This document shows, piece after piece, positions 33,573 to 41,963 of a stretch of DNA of 64,000 nt (positions within the stretch are counted from its first letter, which is position 1; each line of letters opens with the position of its first letter). Under the pieces are notes generated by a model that made no database searches, was not told the origin of the DNA, and saw nothing but the letters and a program-made list of their open reading frames with translations. This DNA is from Gemmatimonas aurantiaca (GTDB lineage Bacteria; Gemmatimonadota; Gemmatimonadetes; Gemmatimonadales; Gemmatimonadaceae), in assembly GCF_037190085.1 (NCBI RefSeq), contig NZ_JBBCJO010000012.1:496001-560000 (forward strand), in the 5' to 3' direction. Made by a program: the position numbers and the translations under genes.

Positions 33573-35035
33573 CAACCGCCCGGATTGCGACGGCCGCTGT
33601 GATTGCGGCACTGCTGGTGGGCGCCGCGACCTATGGTCTGGCGCAGCGCGCCCAGCCGCAGGCGACGTTCCCCCATGAACGACATGCGTCGTTGTTCACC
33701 TCGTGCGCAACGTGTCACGGCGATGTGCAGCGCAGCGGAGCACCCGTCTTCCCCGCGGCCGCGCGCTGCGCCGGTTGCCACGACGGCGAGGTTCGCCCCC
33801 GTGTGCAATGGCAAGCCCGGACCAAGGTCAACATCAACAGCCTCCGGTTCACACACGCCCGGCATGACACGGCGATGACGGCCAAGCGGCCCGCGGACAG
33901 CCTGGCGATGAACAACTGCGCTTCATGCCACGTCCGAACCGGTGACAACCGTCTGGCCGTTCGCTACGCGGTGGTGAATCAGTGTCTCTCCTGCCACGGA
34001 CTTCAGGGTTCGCACTTCGATGTGGACCGCAACGCCTGCGCCACCTGTCATGTTCCGCTCACGCAGGCTCCCAGGCTGACCCGCGATGTGATCGCGAAGT
34101 TTCCGAAACCGGCCTCGCACGATGCGCCCGGCTTCGTGCTGGGCGGTCACGGGGCGATCGCAAAGGTGACCCGCGGCGGCACGTCTCCGGTTGCCGCGAA
34201 CTGCGCCACCTGTCATGCCCGCAATCTCTGTCTCGCCTGTCATGTCGACGCACCGGATGTCCCGGCGATTCAGGCATTGGCGCTGGATGAACGGCCCCCG
34301 GCGTTCACGCGCGACCAGCCGGTGCCGGTGAGCCACGCGACGAACACGTTCCTGCGCGCACACGGAGCGGAGGCGCGGAAAGCCACGGCACGCTGCGCCA
34401 CCTGTCACGCACGATCGAGCTGTCTCACCTGCCACATCGGCAATGCGCCCGCAACCATCAGCCGTCTGCCGGCCGCGGCTGCAGGTCGCGCGGCCGGTGC
34501 CCACGTGGAACGCACGCCGCCCCCCTCACACACCGAGCGATTCCGCACGGCGCATGGCCGAGAAGCGGACGCGCGTCCTCGCAGTTGCGAAACGTGTCAT
34601 GAGCGGACGACCTGCCTCACCTGTCATCGTCCCGATGGGGCGCGGTCGTCGGCATATCATCCGACGGGCTTCCTCACGTCGCATCCGAATCAGGCGTATT
34701 CACGCACCGTGAGTTGCGCGCGCTGCCACAACACCCAGCAGTTCTGTCAGTCCTGCCACCAGCAGTCCGGGTTGACCGCGACCGCGCGGCTCGCGCGTCG
34801 GGGCTATCACGACGCATTCCGCGGCTTCAGCCTGGGCCATGGACAGGCCGCGCGACAGCACCTCGAGTCCTGTGCGTCGTGTCATGCCGAACGCGATTGC
34901 ACCAGCTGCCACTCGGCGGTGGGTGGCGGCTACGGATTCAACCCGCACGGCGCGAACTTCAACGCGGCCCGTGCCCGCGCGAAGAATCCATCGGTGTGCA
35001 TTGCCTGTCACGGCAGGGCCATCCCCACGCGGTGA
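33569..35035 (+). CDS. Secreted 16-heme c-type cytochrome
   Basis: A 488-residue protein with a signal peptide (VIAALLVGAATYGLAQ) and 16 CxxCH sites, about one per 28 mature residues. The first module (FPHERH...CATCH) looks like the cytochrome c7/c3 pattern, where a histidine before each CxxCH can be a distal ligand. Paired sites such as CATCHARNLCLACH, CATCHARSSCLTCH and CETCHERTTCLTCH recur and suggest internal duplication. No membrane anchor is seen, so it may be periplasmic or threaded into or beyond the barrel encoded upstream, with which it overlaps by four bases. Its stop is only 21 bases from the stop of the convergent ccmH. Confidence 0.87.
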   Translation: MTTARIATAAVIAALLVGAATYGLAQRAQPQATFPHERHASLFTSCATCHGDVQRSGAPVFPAAARCAGCHDGEVRPRVQWQARTKVNINSLRFTHARHDTAMTAKRPADSLAMNNCASCHVRTGDNRLAVRYAVVNQCLSCHGLQGSHFDVDRNACATCHVPLTQAPRLTRDVIAKFPKPASHDAPGFVLGGHGAIAKVTRGGTSPVAANCATCHARNLCLACHVDAPDVPAIQALALDERPPAFTRDQPVPVSHATNTFLRAHGAEARKATARCATCHARSSCLTCHIGNAPATISRLPAAAAGRAAGAHVERTPPPSHTERFRTAHGREADARPRSCETCHERTTCLTCHRPDGARSSAYHPTGFLTSHPNQAYSRTVSCARCHNTQQFCQSCHQQSGLTATARLARRGYHDAFRGFSLGHGQAARQHLESCASCHAERDCTSCHSAVGGGYGFNPHGANFNAARARAKNPSVCIACHGRAIPTR

Positions 35036-35056
35036 TGGCCGCCCGAAGGGCACGCT

Positions 35057-35488
35057 TCAGGACGCGTCGACCTCGGTGTCTGCCGTGTCCGTGTTGGCGA
35101 CGACGGCATCGGGGCGGGTCCATTTGCGCACCGCCATGAACAGGGTGACGCCACCGATCGCCAGGAAGATCACCGGCACCCAATACACCACGAGATTGAG
35201 TCCCTCGGCGCGCGGTTCGAGGAGAATCCAGTCGCCATACTTCGCCAGGAAGTAGTCCATCACTTCCCGCTCGCTCTTCCCTTCGGCCAACTGTTCGCGC
35301 ACCACCCCCTTCATCTGCACAGCCAGTTCGGCGGGAGACTCCTGAATGCTCTCGCCCTGGCACACCGGGCACCGCAGGCGCTGGGCGACGCCCCGCACCC
35401 GTCGATCGAGCACGGTATCGGCACCAGGAGGTGGCACGACCGGCTGCACGGCCAGCAGCACCAGCAGGGCCACTCGGGGAAGGATCAT
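35057..35488 (-). CDS. ccmH: Cytochrome c maturation protein CcmH
   Basis: A 143-residue thiol-disulfide protein of system I haem attachment. It has a signal peptide, the redox motif LRCPVCQGESIQES and a C-terminal membrane segment (VVYWVPVIFLAIGGVTLFM). It reduces apocytochrome CxxCH cysteines before haem ligation. There is no fused CcmI-type TPR domain, and no ccmI gene is adjacent. It is the last gene of the ccm operon and overlaps ccmG by four bases. Confidence 0.93.
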   Translation of the reverse strand: MILPRVALLVLLAVQPVVPPPGADTVLDRRVRGVAQRLRCPVCQGESIQESPAELAVQMKGVVREQLAEGKSEREVMDYFLAKYGDWILLEPRAEGLNLVVYWVPVIFLAIGGVTLFMAVRKWTRPDAVVANTDTADTEVDAS

Positions 35489-36057
35489 GGCGTGGCCACG
35501 GCGGCGAGGACGGAGTCGACCACTTTCATCAGTCCCTGTGCCGTGACCGGCCCGATGAACTTGTGAGCCACCTTTCCCTCGGGATCGATGACGAACGTTT
35601 CCGGCACACCATACAGGCCATAGTCGATAGCCGTGCGCGCGCCGGGATCGGCAACCGATGGATAGGGTTGCCCGCCCATGGTCCGGATCCACCGTACGCC
35701 GTTCGGCTCGGTGTCATTGTACAGCATGCCGAACACCTGTACGCCCTGCGACGCCCGTTCTGTTGCCACGAACGACAGATCGGCATGCTCGCCGCGGCAC
35801 GCCAGGCACCACGATGCCCAGAAGTTGAGCACGACCACGCGTCCCCTGAGGTCGGTGAGTCGCACGGTGTCGCCGACCGGGCGACGCAACACCGCATCGT
35901 CACCGGACGCGAAGACGGCACGCTCCCAAAGCGGCGCACTCCTGCCGGGCAGCGGCGACGGAATCTGCCGCGGATCGCGGGTCATCCCGAACGCCAACAA
36001 GGCAATGAACGGGAGTCCGATCGCTCCCGTCACGGCAAGGGCGCGTTTCCAGTCCAT
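35485..36057 (-). CDS. ccmG: Thiol-disulfide oxidoreductase CcmG/DsbE
   Basis: A membrane-anchored periplasmic thioredoxin of 190 residues. The N-terminal anchor (GAIGLPFIALLAFGM) is followed by the thioredoxin fold with active site WASWCLACRGE and the cis-Pro segment YGVPETFVIDPEG. It keeps CcmH and apocytochrome thiols reduced. The CLAC active site differs from the more usual CxPC, and the position before the second Cys is Ala. It sits two bases after the ccmF stop. Confidence 0.92.
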   Translation of the reverse strand: MDWKRALAVTGAIGLPFIALLAFGMTRDPRQIPSPLPGRSAPLWERAVFASGDDAVLRRPVGDTVRLTDLRGRVVVLNFWASWCLACRGEHADLSFVATERASQGVQVFGMLYNDTEPNGVRWIRTMGGQPYPSVADPGARTAIDYGLYGVPETFVIDPEGKVAHKFIGPVTAQGLMKVVDSVLAAVATP

Positions 36058-36059
36058 GG

Positions 36060-38081
36060 CTAAGAGACCTCCGGTATGGCCGCTGTGGCGCGAATGTCCA
36101 CGGCGATCGACGCACGCTCGGCACGACGCGTGGAACGCGCCGTGGGCCAGGCACTCACGGTCGCCGCAACCGCCATGACCAGGCCGCCGATCCAGATCCA
36201 CGGCACGAACGGCTCGAGGATCACCTTGAGGGTCGCGGACTGTCCATCCGGCGTGAACGCCATCAGGTTCGCGTAGATGTCCCCCTGCACACGACTGCGT
36301 ACCGCCGGCGTCGGCACTGGCTGCTCCTGGGAGTGGTAGAAGTTCATGCGCGGATCGATCAGTCCGATCACCGCGCCGTTCTTCAGAATCTCGAGATCGG
36401 CGCCGACGACCTGACGGTGGGACTCCTCTCGGCCCCACAGCGTCTTGAGGCGCACGGAAACCCCGTCGCCCACTTCCATGGTCTGCCCAGGCGCAAGCGT
36501 GGCCTCGCGTTCGACCCTGCCACTCGACGACGCGGCGATGGCGGCGGCGACCATGATGATGCCGAGATGCGCGAGGTAGCCGCCGTACCGGCGCTGGTTG
36601 GCCGCCACGAGCCGGCCGAGTGCGACGGGCACCGATTCCCCATGGGCCTTCCGCCGTGCCGCGATCCCGACCGCATATTCCCGCAGGTTGCTCACCGCCG
36701 CGTATGCCGAGAAGGCGAACGCGAGCACCGTGTACGCATCGCGCTTGCCGAACGCCACCGCGAGCAGGGCCACCCCCAGAGCGACCACGCCGGGGAGCAG
36801 CAGGGCGCGCTTCACCTGCGCATCCGTGGCCGCCTTCCACGGCAGGGCCGGGCCGACCCCCATGAGGAAGAGGAGTCCGACGCAGATCGGAATCGACATG
36901 CGATTGAAGAAGGGCGCGCCCACGGTGACCTTCGCTCCATTGATCGCTTCCGCGAGCAACGGATAGAGCGTCCCGAGAATCACCACCAGCGTGAAGCCGG
37001 TGAGCAGCAGATTGTTGAACAGGAACACCGTTTCGCGTGACGCCATGGCGTCGAGACGCCCTTCACTGCGCAGCCCCGCACTGTTGCCGGCGACGAGAAT
37101 CAGGGAGACGAGCAGACAGCACGCGATGAACCCGAGGAAGTAGTACCCGATGGTGCCGGTGGTGAACGCATGCACCGAGGAAATGATGCCCGAGCGCGTG
37201 AGGAACGTTCCGAGGATCGTGAGCAGAAAACTGCCCACGATGAGATTCACGTTCCACAGCTTCAGCATCCCGCGCCGCTCCTGCACCATCACCGAATGCA
37301 GGAATGCGGTGCTGGTGAGCCAGGGCATGAACGAGGCATTCTCGACCGGATCCCAGGCCCAGTACCCGCCCCAGCCGAGCACTTCATACGACCACCACAT
37401 CCCGGCGATGATCGCGAGCGACAGAAAGGCCCATGCACTCAGCGTCCACCGGTGCGTGAGCCTGATCCAGTCGTCCTTGTGCACCTCGCCGCTGAGCAGC
37501 GCGCCGACCGCGAACGCAAACGGCACCGTCAGCCCGACGTAGCCGAGGTACAGCAGCGGCGGATGCACCGCCATGAGGATGTGATTCTGCAGCAACGGAT
37601 TCGGTCCCGGGCCATCGAGGGGCACGGGGGACACGGCATGCCATGGATTCGCGGGACCGACGAGCAGGAGATAGAAAAACGCGCCCACGCCGAGCAGGAC
37701 GACCGCCGACCATGGCACCAGTGCGCCGGGGCGATGCCGATTCGTGTAGATCACCACGACGCTGTACATCGCCAGCACCCACCCCCAGAAGAGGATGGAT
37801 CCTTCGAGCGCGCCCCACAGGGAGATCACCGTGAAGAGCAGCGGCGTCGCCCGACTGCCCACCTGCGCCACGTAGCCCACGCTGAAGTCGTGCGTCACCA
37901 GCGCGAGGATCATGGCGGCGGTGGACAGCGTCAGCAGCGCGCAATTCACGTACACCGACTGCAGGCCGCTCGTGATCCACGCGGGGCGTTGCTTTGTGAT
38001 TCCCACCACGAGTGCGACCAGGCCGTACACCGAGATCGCCAGCGCGACCCAGACGGAGGCGAGCCCCACGATACGCGTCAC
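36060..38081 (-). CDS. ccmF: Cytochrome c haem lyase subunit CcmF
   Basis: A 673-residue multi-pass membrane protein that ligates haem from CcmE to apocytochromes. The haem-handling WWD region reads WGGYWAWDPVENASFMPWL. Other family marks are WGALEGSILFW, AVHPPLLYLGYVG and LGTFLTRSG. About 14 hydrophobic segments are visible. Length is normal. It lies between ccmE and ccmG with gaps of one and two bases, so the operon is probably translated as a coupled unit. Confidence 0.96.
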   Translation of the reverse strand: MTRIVGLASVWVALAISVYGLVALVVGITKQRPAWITSGLQSVYVNCALLTLSTAAMILALVTHDFSVGYVAQVGSRATPLLFTVISLWGALEGSILFWGWVLAMYSVVVIYTNRHRPGALVPWSAVVLLGVGAFFYLLLVGPANPWHAVSPVPLDGPGPNPLLQNHILMAVHPPLLYLGYVGLTVPFAFAVGALLSGEVHKDDWIRLTHRWTLSAWAFLSLAIIAGMWWSYEVLGWGGYWAWDPVENASFMPWLTSTAFLHSVMVQERRGMLKLWNVNLIVGSFLLTILGTFLTRSGIISSVHAFTTGTIGYYFLGFIACCLLVSLILVAGNSAGLRSEGRLDAMASRETVFLFNNLLLTGFTLVVILGTLYPLLAEAINGAKVTVGAPFFNRMSIPICVGLLFLMGVGPALPWKAATDAQVKRALLLPGVVALGVALLAVAFGKRDAYTVLAFAFSAYAAVSNLREYAVGIAARRKAHGESVPVALGRLVAANQRRYGGYLAHLGIIMVAAAIAASSSGRVEREATLAPGQTMEVGDGVSVRLKTLWGREESHRQVVGADLEILKNGAVIGLIDPRMNFYHSQEQPVPTPAVRSRVQGDIYANLMAFTPDGQSATLKVILEPFVPWIWIGGLVMAVAATVSAWPTARSTRRAERASIAVDIRATAAIPEVS

Positions 38082-38082
38082 A

Positions 38083-38571
38083 TCAGCTCCGGATCAGCGA
38101 TTTGTCGATACGTGCGGGATGGCCACCCTCTCCCTGCTCCGGCGCGCGGTATTCGTTCGAGTGCTTGACCATCAGGCTCTTCGAGTCGAACGTGCCGTTC
38201 GTGCCAAGCTTTCCTTCCACGACCACACCGATCCCCTCACGGAACATCTGCGGTGGCGCGCCAGAGGAGTACACGGCGATCTCCTTCGTGCCGTCCGTGA
38301 CACGGAACGTGAGATGCAGCGTGGCCGCGTTCCACTGCACGGAGCCCGGAACCACCTGCCCGCCAAGACGCACGGGGCGTCCCACCACTCCGTCACCTTT
38401 CGCCATCAGTTCGGACGGGGTGAGAAAATACACGAGATCGTTCTGCATCCCGCCGAAGGCGAGATACGCGAACGCGGCCACCAGCACCACCACGGCGCCG
38501 ATGATGATCGGGCGACGGGAGCGCCCCGTGTCCCCCGCGGGTATGCCCGTGGGCATCGTCGTGTCGTTCAT
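38083..38571 (-). CDS. ccmE: Haem chaperone CcmE
   Basis: A 162-residue membrane-anchored haem carrier. One N-terminal transmembrane helix (PIIIGAVVVLVAAFAYLAF) precedes a small beta-barrel domain. The covalent haem histidine is in VKHSNEY (VLAKHDENY in Escherichia coli). The context GGQVVPGSVQW and FREGIGVVVEGKL is typical. Two ATGs six bases apart (38577 and 38571) are possible; I used the second, and neither has a strong ribosome site. Confidence 0.93.
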   Translation of the reverse strand: MNDTTMPTGIPAGDTGRSRRPIIIGAVVVLVAAFAYLAFGGMQNDLVYFLTPSELMAKGDGVVGRPVRLGGQVVPGSVQWNAATLHLTFRVTDGTKEIAVYSSGAPPQMFREGIGVVVEGKLGTNGTFDSKSLMVKHSNEYRAPEQGEGGHPARIDKSLIRS

Positions 38572-38577
38572 GACCAT

Positions 38578-38718
38578 TTACCGTGCTGAGGCGGTGTCCG
38601 CTGCGTGAGCGGCGCGCGCGATGCGCCAGAGGTACCAGGCATACCCCGCGAGCACGACCCAGGTGATCGTGTATGCCGCGACGATATAGGACCAGACGTC
38701 CTGTGCCATGCCGTTCAT
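38578..38718 (-). CDS. ccmD: Small haem exporter accessory protein CcmD
   Basis: A 46-residue single-helix membrane protein (AQDVWSYIVAAYTITWVVLA...) with a basic cytoplasmic tail (WRIARAAHAA), as expected of CcmD, which stabilises the CcmABC-CcmE complex. It begins at the ATGA overlap with the ccmC stop (38718) and ends just before ccmE. A second ATG at 38709 is also possible. The call rests on size, topology and position. Confidence 0.85.
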   Translation of the reverse strand: MNGMAQDVWSYIVAAYTITWVVLAGYAWYLWRIARAAHAADTASAR

Positions 38719-39479
38719 GTCGTGCGCCTCCGCTGCAGGGCGGCGGCGTCCTGCGCCATCTCTCTCACGCGCTGCGCCACATGCGTGCGGTAGCGATGCG
38801 CAATGAACAGGATGAGCAGGAAGCTGAACGCGACGGCGTTGGTGCGCAGTCCCAGGGTATAGAAAGGATCGAGGGTTCCCGGTGACGACTGTGGTTGATG
38901 GAGTGTGCGCCACCACTTCACCGACATGTACACGATGGGGACGTTGAGCGCGCCCAGAATGCCGACGACCGCGCTCCAGCGTGCGCGCCGGTCCGGATCG
39001 TCGGTGAGGCCACGCAGGGCGAGATATCCCACGAACATCAGAAAGAGTACCGCCGTGGAGGTGAGTCGTGCATCCCACGTCCACCAGATCCCCCAAGTCG
39101 GGCGCCCCCAGATCGAGCCCAGTGCGAGCGTCAGTCCGGTGAACACCGCCCCCACTTCCGCCGCGGACGCCGCCTGTAGATCGGCGCGCTCGTTGCGCGT
39201 GACCAGATAGCGGATGCTCTGTGCGAACACCCAGAAGAACGCCAGAAACGCACTCCACGCCGCCGGCACGTGGACGTACATGATCTTCTGCAGGTGCCCC
39301 ATGTCGCGATCGGGCGCGGACTGGCTCACGAAGTACGCCTGCGCCGCCATCGCGAAGAGCGGGGCGAACCAGGTGAGCGCCGTCAGCCAGCGCGCCGGTG
39401 CCGGCGTCACCAGGGGCGTGTGGCGGGCGATCCGCGCCGAGGGCTGCGGTACCGGTTCCCGTCTCGTCGATTCAGCCAT
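38715..39479 (-). CDS. ccmC: Haem-handling membrane protein CcmC
   Basis: A 254-residue protein with six transmembrane helices that presents haem to CcmE. Its WWD motif reads WGIWWTWDARLTS and is flanked by conserved histidines (YVHVPAAW and KWWRTLHQPQ). The N-terminal ~30 residues are polar and longer than in many homologues. The ccmB stop to ccmC start gap is six bases. Confidence 0.95.
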   Translation of the reverse strand: MAESTRREPVPQPSARIARHTPLVTPAPARWLTALTWFAPLFAMAAQAYFVSQSAPDRDMGHLQKIMYVHVPAAWSAFLAFFWVFAQSIRYLVTRNERADLQAASAAEVGAVFTGLTLALGSIWGRPTWGIWWTWDARLTSTAVLFLMFVGYLALRGLTDDPDRRARWSAVVGILGALNVPIVYMSVKWWRTLHQPQSSPGTLDPFYTLGLRTNAVAFSFLLILFIAHRYRTHVAQRVREMAQDAAALQRRRTT

Positions 39480-39485
39480 GTCGCG

Positions 39486-40190
39486 TCATCCCTCCATCAC
39501 GTACGGGAACGCCCAGGTGGCGCCCACGAGAAAGATCACATCGAAGGTCGCCAGCAGGCGAATCCATGTGCGGCTGTCTCCCATGACATCCCCGCCGAGC
39601 AGGGCAGCGGTCGCCTGGGTCGCCGAAAGCAGCAGCGGCACGAGCATCGGGAACAGCAGCAGCGGCAACAGCACTTCACGACTCCGGCTTCGGCTGGCCA
39701 TGGCCGCGTAAAGCGTTCCGAGCGTCACGAAACCGACCGTTCCCAGCAGCAACACACCGAGGACTTCGGGCCACCGCTCGGGAAAACTCACATGATACAG
39801 CACGCCGGTGAGCGGCAGCGTGATCGCTTCCATCGACAGCACGAAGGCGAGATTCGCCAGCACCTTGCCGATGAAGATCGTCCATCGCTCGCCAGGATAG
39901 AGCAGCAGTTGTTCGAGCGCCCCGGATTCGAGTTCGATCTGGTAGGAACGATTGAAGGCGAGCACGCCGCTGAAGAGGATGGTCAGCCAGAGCACGCCGG
40001 CGGCGGCATTCCGGAGCCCCTCGGTGTCGGCACCGAGGGCGAATCCGAACAGCAGCAGAATCATCCCCGCCATGGCGACGATGGCGTTGAAGTTGGATTT
40101 CGTTCGCCGTTCGGCGGTGAGATCCTTCACGCACACCGCCATCACGCGCGTGGCATCCGCGCGCCAGCCGGCCTGCACGGGCGTGGTCAC
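39486..40190 (-). CDS. ccmB: Haem ABC exporter membrane subunit CcmB
   Basis: A 234-residue membrane protein with six hydrophobic segments, permease partner of CcmA. Recognisable segments are VKDLTAERRTKSNFNAI, FNRSYQIELESGALEQLLL and LFPMLVPLLLSA. Together with CcmA it powers release of holo-CcmE. It overlaps ccmA by four bases (ATGA). Confidence 0.94.
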   Translation of the reverse strand: MTTPVQAGWRADATRVMAVCVKDLTAERRTKSNFNAIVAMAGMILLLFGFALGADTEGLRNAAAGVLWLTILFSGVLAFNRSYQIELESGALEQLLLYPGERWTIFIGKVLANLAFVLSMEAITLPLTGVLYHVSFPERWPEVLGVLLLGTVGFVTLGTLYAAMASRSRSREVLLPLLLFPMLVPLLLSATQATAALLGGDVMGDSRTWIRLLATFDVIFLVGATWAFPYVMEG

Positions 40191-40966
40191 AGGCGTGGTC
40201 CTCGGAGAGTGGCCGCCGCGCGAAAGCCGCGCGCGGTGTCGATGGGCACGACGCTGGTGTCGTTCACGGGCGCATTCACGGAGGTGTTCACGTGGAGGCT
40301 CACGGCGTCGTTCTCCACATCGACGTCGCCGTCCATGAGCACGCCATCTTCCATGGTGAGGGTGCGGTCCGGCAACCCCTCGGCGCGTCCGATGTCGTGC
40401 GCGACCAGCAGCACCGTGCCGCCACGCGCACGCGTCTCCCGAATGAGATCGTTGACCAGGCCGGCCCCCTCGACGTCGAGCGAATTGTATGGCTCGTCGA
40501 GCAGCAGGATGGGCGCTTCACGCAGCAACAGGCGGGCGATCGACAGGCGGCGCTGCATCCCGCTGGACATGTTTCGCGCCAACTCGTGTTCTTCCCTGCC
40601 CAGGCCGACACGATCCAGAGCTCGACGAAGCTGCAGCGGATCGTGCGGCACCCCCAGCATGCGCGCGGCAAACACCAGATTCTCGATGGCCGTCAGGTCG
40701 CCGTACACGGCGGGCGTCGTGGACAGCAGCGCCACGAGTCCACGGACCGTCGAGGGTGACGCTGTCAGATCGACCCCCAGCACGGCGCCGCCACCACGTG
40801 TCGGACGAATGACCGTGGACGCCACGCGCAACAACGTGCTTTTTCCGCTCCCGTTGTGCCCGAGAAGGGCCAGGACCTCTCCCCGTGGCACGTCCATGGA
40901 AATGCCTCGCAAGGCCCAACGTCGGCCGAATCTGTGGGCGATTTCCCGGAGGGCGATGGCGTGCAC
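40187..40966 (-). CDS. ccmA: Haem ABC exporter ATPase CcmA
   Basis: A 259-residue ABC ATPase. Walker A is GHNGSGKST, the signature is SSGMQRRL, Walker B is ILLLDEP and the switch His is in VAHD. The C-terminal ~45 residues after the ATPase core (DVDVENDAVSLHVNTSVN...) are not typical and look like a poorly conserved tail. It is the first gene of ccmABCDEFGH. A short 9-base tandem repeat and the divergent zinc-ribbon gene lie upstream, so the operon promoter is probably in that gap. Confidence 0.94.
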   Translation of the reverse strand: MHAIALREIAHRFGRRWALRGISMDVPRGEVLALLGHNGSGKSTLLRVASTVIRPTRGGGAVLGVDLTASPSTVRGLVALLSTTPAVYGDLTAIENLVFAARMLGVPHDPLQLRRALDRVGLGREEHELARNMSSGMQRRLSIARLLLREAPILLLDEPYNSLDVEGAGLVNDLIRETRARGGTVLLVAHDIGRAEGLPDRTLTMEDGVLMDGDVDVENDAVSLHVNTSVNAPVNDTSVVPIDTARGFRAAATLRGPRL

Positions 40967-40990
40967 GTCGTGAGGAAACAGAGGAGACGG

Positions 40991-41026
40991 TGAATACCGC
41001 GAATACCGTGAATACCGTGAATATGG
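40991..41026. repeat. Four 9-base tandem units upstream of ccmA
   Basis: The unit TGAATACCG occurs four times in a row, two copies exact, one with C for T at the first base and one ending ATGG. It lies 25 bases upstream of the ccmA start, in the region expected to hold its promoter. Copy number could vary between strains. Confidence 0.75.
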
Positions 41027-41100
41027 CCTGAACGCAGGCTATGCTAGGAAGATCGCCCAATGACGTCCATCGGGGATGTCCGGACGACGGGGGGCATGAT

Positions 41101-41140
41101 TGCCCGATCCCATATGGGGTTCCTTGTGTTAGATCGGGCA
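41101..41140. promoter_or_regulatory. 9-bp inverted repeat just before the zinc-ribbon gene start
   Basis: TGCCCGATC (41101-41109) and GATCGGGCA (41132-41140) are perfect reverse complements separated by 22 bases, and the second arm ends two bases before the ATG at 41143. In RNA this stem would bury the ribosome-binding region; as DNA it could be an operator. Confidence 0.55.
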
Positions 41141-41142
41141 CC

Positions 41143-41916
41143 ATGACCAAGCTTCCCGCTTTCACGACCTGCCCGGCGTGCGGCGTCTCCGCCACGGGTC
41201 GTTTCTGCCAGCAGTGCGGTGCCGTCCTCGGCGGCGTACGCTGCCGCCACTGCGAGGCTCCGCTGTCCCCCGGTGCCCGATTCTGCAACGAATGTGGTGC
41301 CCCCGCAGGCGCCGGCACCTCCACCGCGCCCCGTGCGGACACCACGGGAAGATCGGGGATGTGGCTTCCCTGGACGATTGCCGGCGGACTCCTCGTGGCG
41401 GCGGTCGCCTGGTTCGCGATGCAAGCCTCCCGCGCCACGGATGGTCTGTCGGCCGCGCCGCTGGCGGGCGGTGTGTCCGCTCCCGGAGCCACGGACATCA
41501 GCCAGATGTCGCCCCGGGAACGGGCGAGTCGCCTGTACGACCGCATCATGCGGTACACCGAAGCCGGTCAGACCGACTCCGTGCAGTTCTTCGCCCCCAT
41601 GGCCCTCGGCAGCTTCGAGGCGCTCGGTGCCGATCTCGATACCGATGCGCGCTACGACTACGGGCGCGTAGCGCAGGAAGTCGGCGATCTCGACCTCGCT
41701 GCGGCCCAGGCGGACACGATCCTGAAGGCGCAACCGACTCATCTGCTCGGTCTCGCCCTCGCGGCGCGCACGGCGACGCTGCAGGGCAAACGCAGTGAGG
41801 CCGCCGCCTACTGGCAGCGATTCACGGCGGCGAAGAATGCGGAGTTGCAGAAGGCGCTGCCGGAGTACCAGGCGCACCGGAGCGATATCGATCGGGCGGC
41901 GGAGTTGGCGAGGTAG
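41143..41916 (+). CDS. Double zinc-ribbon membrane protein with TPR-like C-terminus
   Basis: A 257-residue protein. Two zinc ribbons at the N-terminus use CPACG...CQQCG and CRHCE...CNECG (residues ~10-50). A single membrane helix (WTIAGGLLVAAVAWFAMQ, ~75-92) follows, then a helical domain with TPR character (DLDLAAAQADTILKAQPTH and GLALAARTATLQGKRSEAAA). This architecture suggests a cytoplasmic sensor or adaptor connected to an outer helical domain. No specific function is known to me. The ATG at 41143 gives the ribbon at the N-terminus. Confidence 0.75.
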   Translation: MTKLPAFTTCPACGVSATGRFCQQCGAVLGGVRCRHCEAPLSPGARFCNECGAPAGAGTSTAPRADTTGRSGMWLPWTIAGGLLVAAVAWFAMQASRATDGLSAAPLAGGVSAPGATDISQMSPRERASRLYDRIMRYTEAGQTDSVQFFAPMALGSFEALGADLDTDARYDYGRVAQEVGDLDLAAAQADTILKAQPTHLLGLALAARTATLQGKRSEAAAYWQRFTAAKNAELQKALPEYQAHRSDIDRAAELAR

Positions 41917-41936
41917 AGCTGGGGGTTTTGGGGTTC

Positions 41937-41962
41937 GGGTTCACGGGTTCCGTGGTGAACCC
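41937..41962. terminator. Bidirectional hairpin between convergent genes
   Basis: GGGTTCAC (41937-41944) and GTGAACCC (41955-41962) form a perfect eight-pair stem with a ten-base loop, located 20 bases after the zinc-ribbon stop and just before the SAM hydrolase stop on the other strand. There is no T-run. The surrounding GGGGTTTTGGGG sequence belongs to repeat family 2. Confidence 0.5.
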
Positions 41963-41963
41963 A

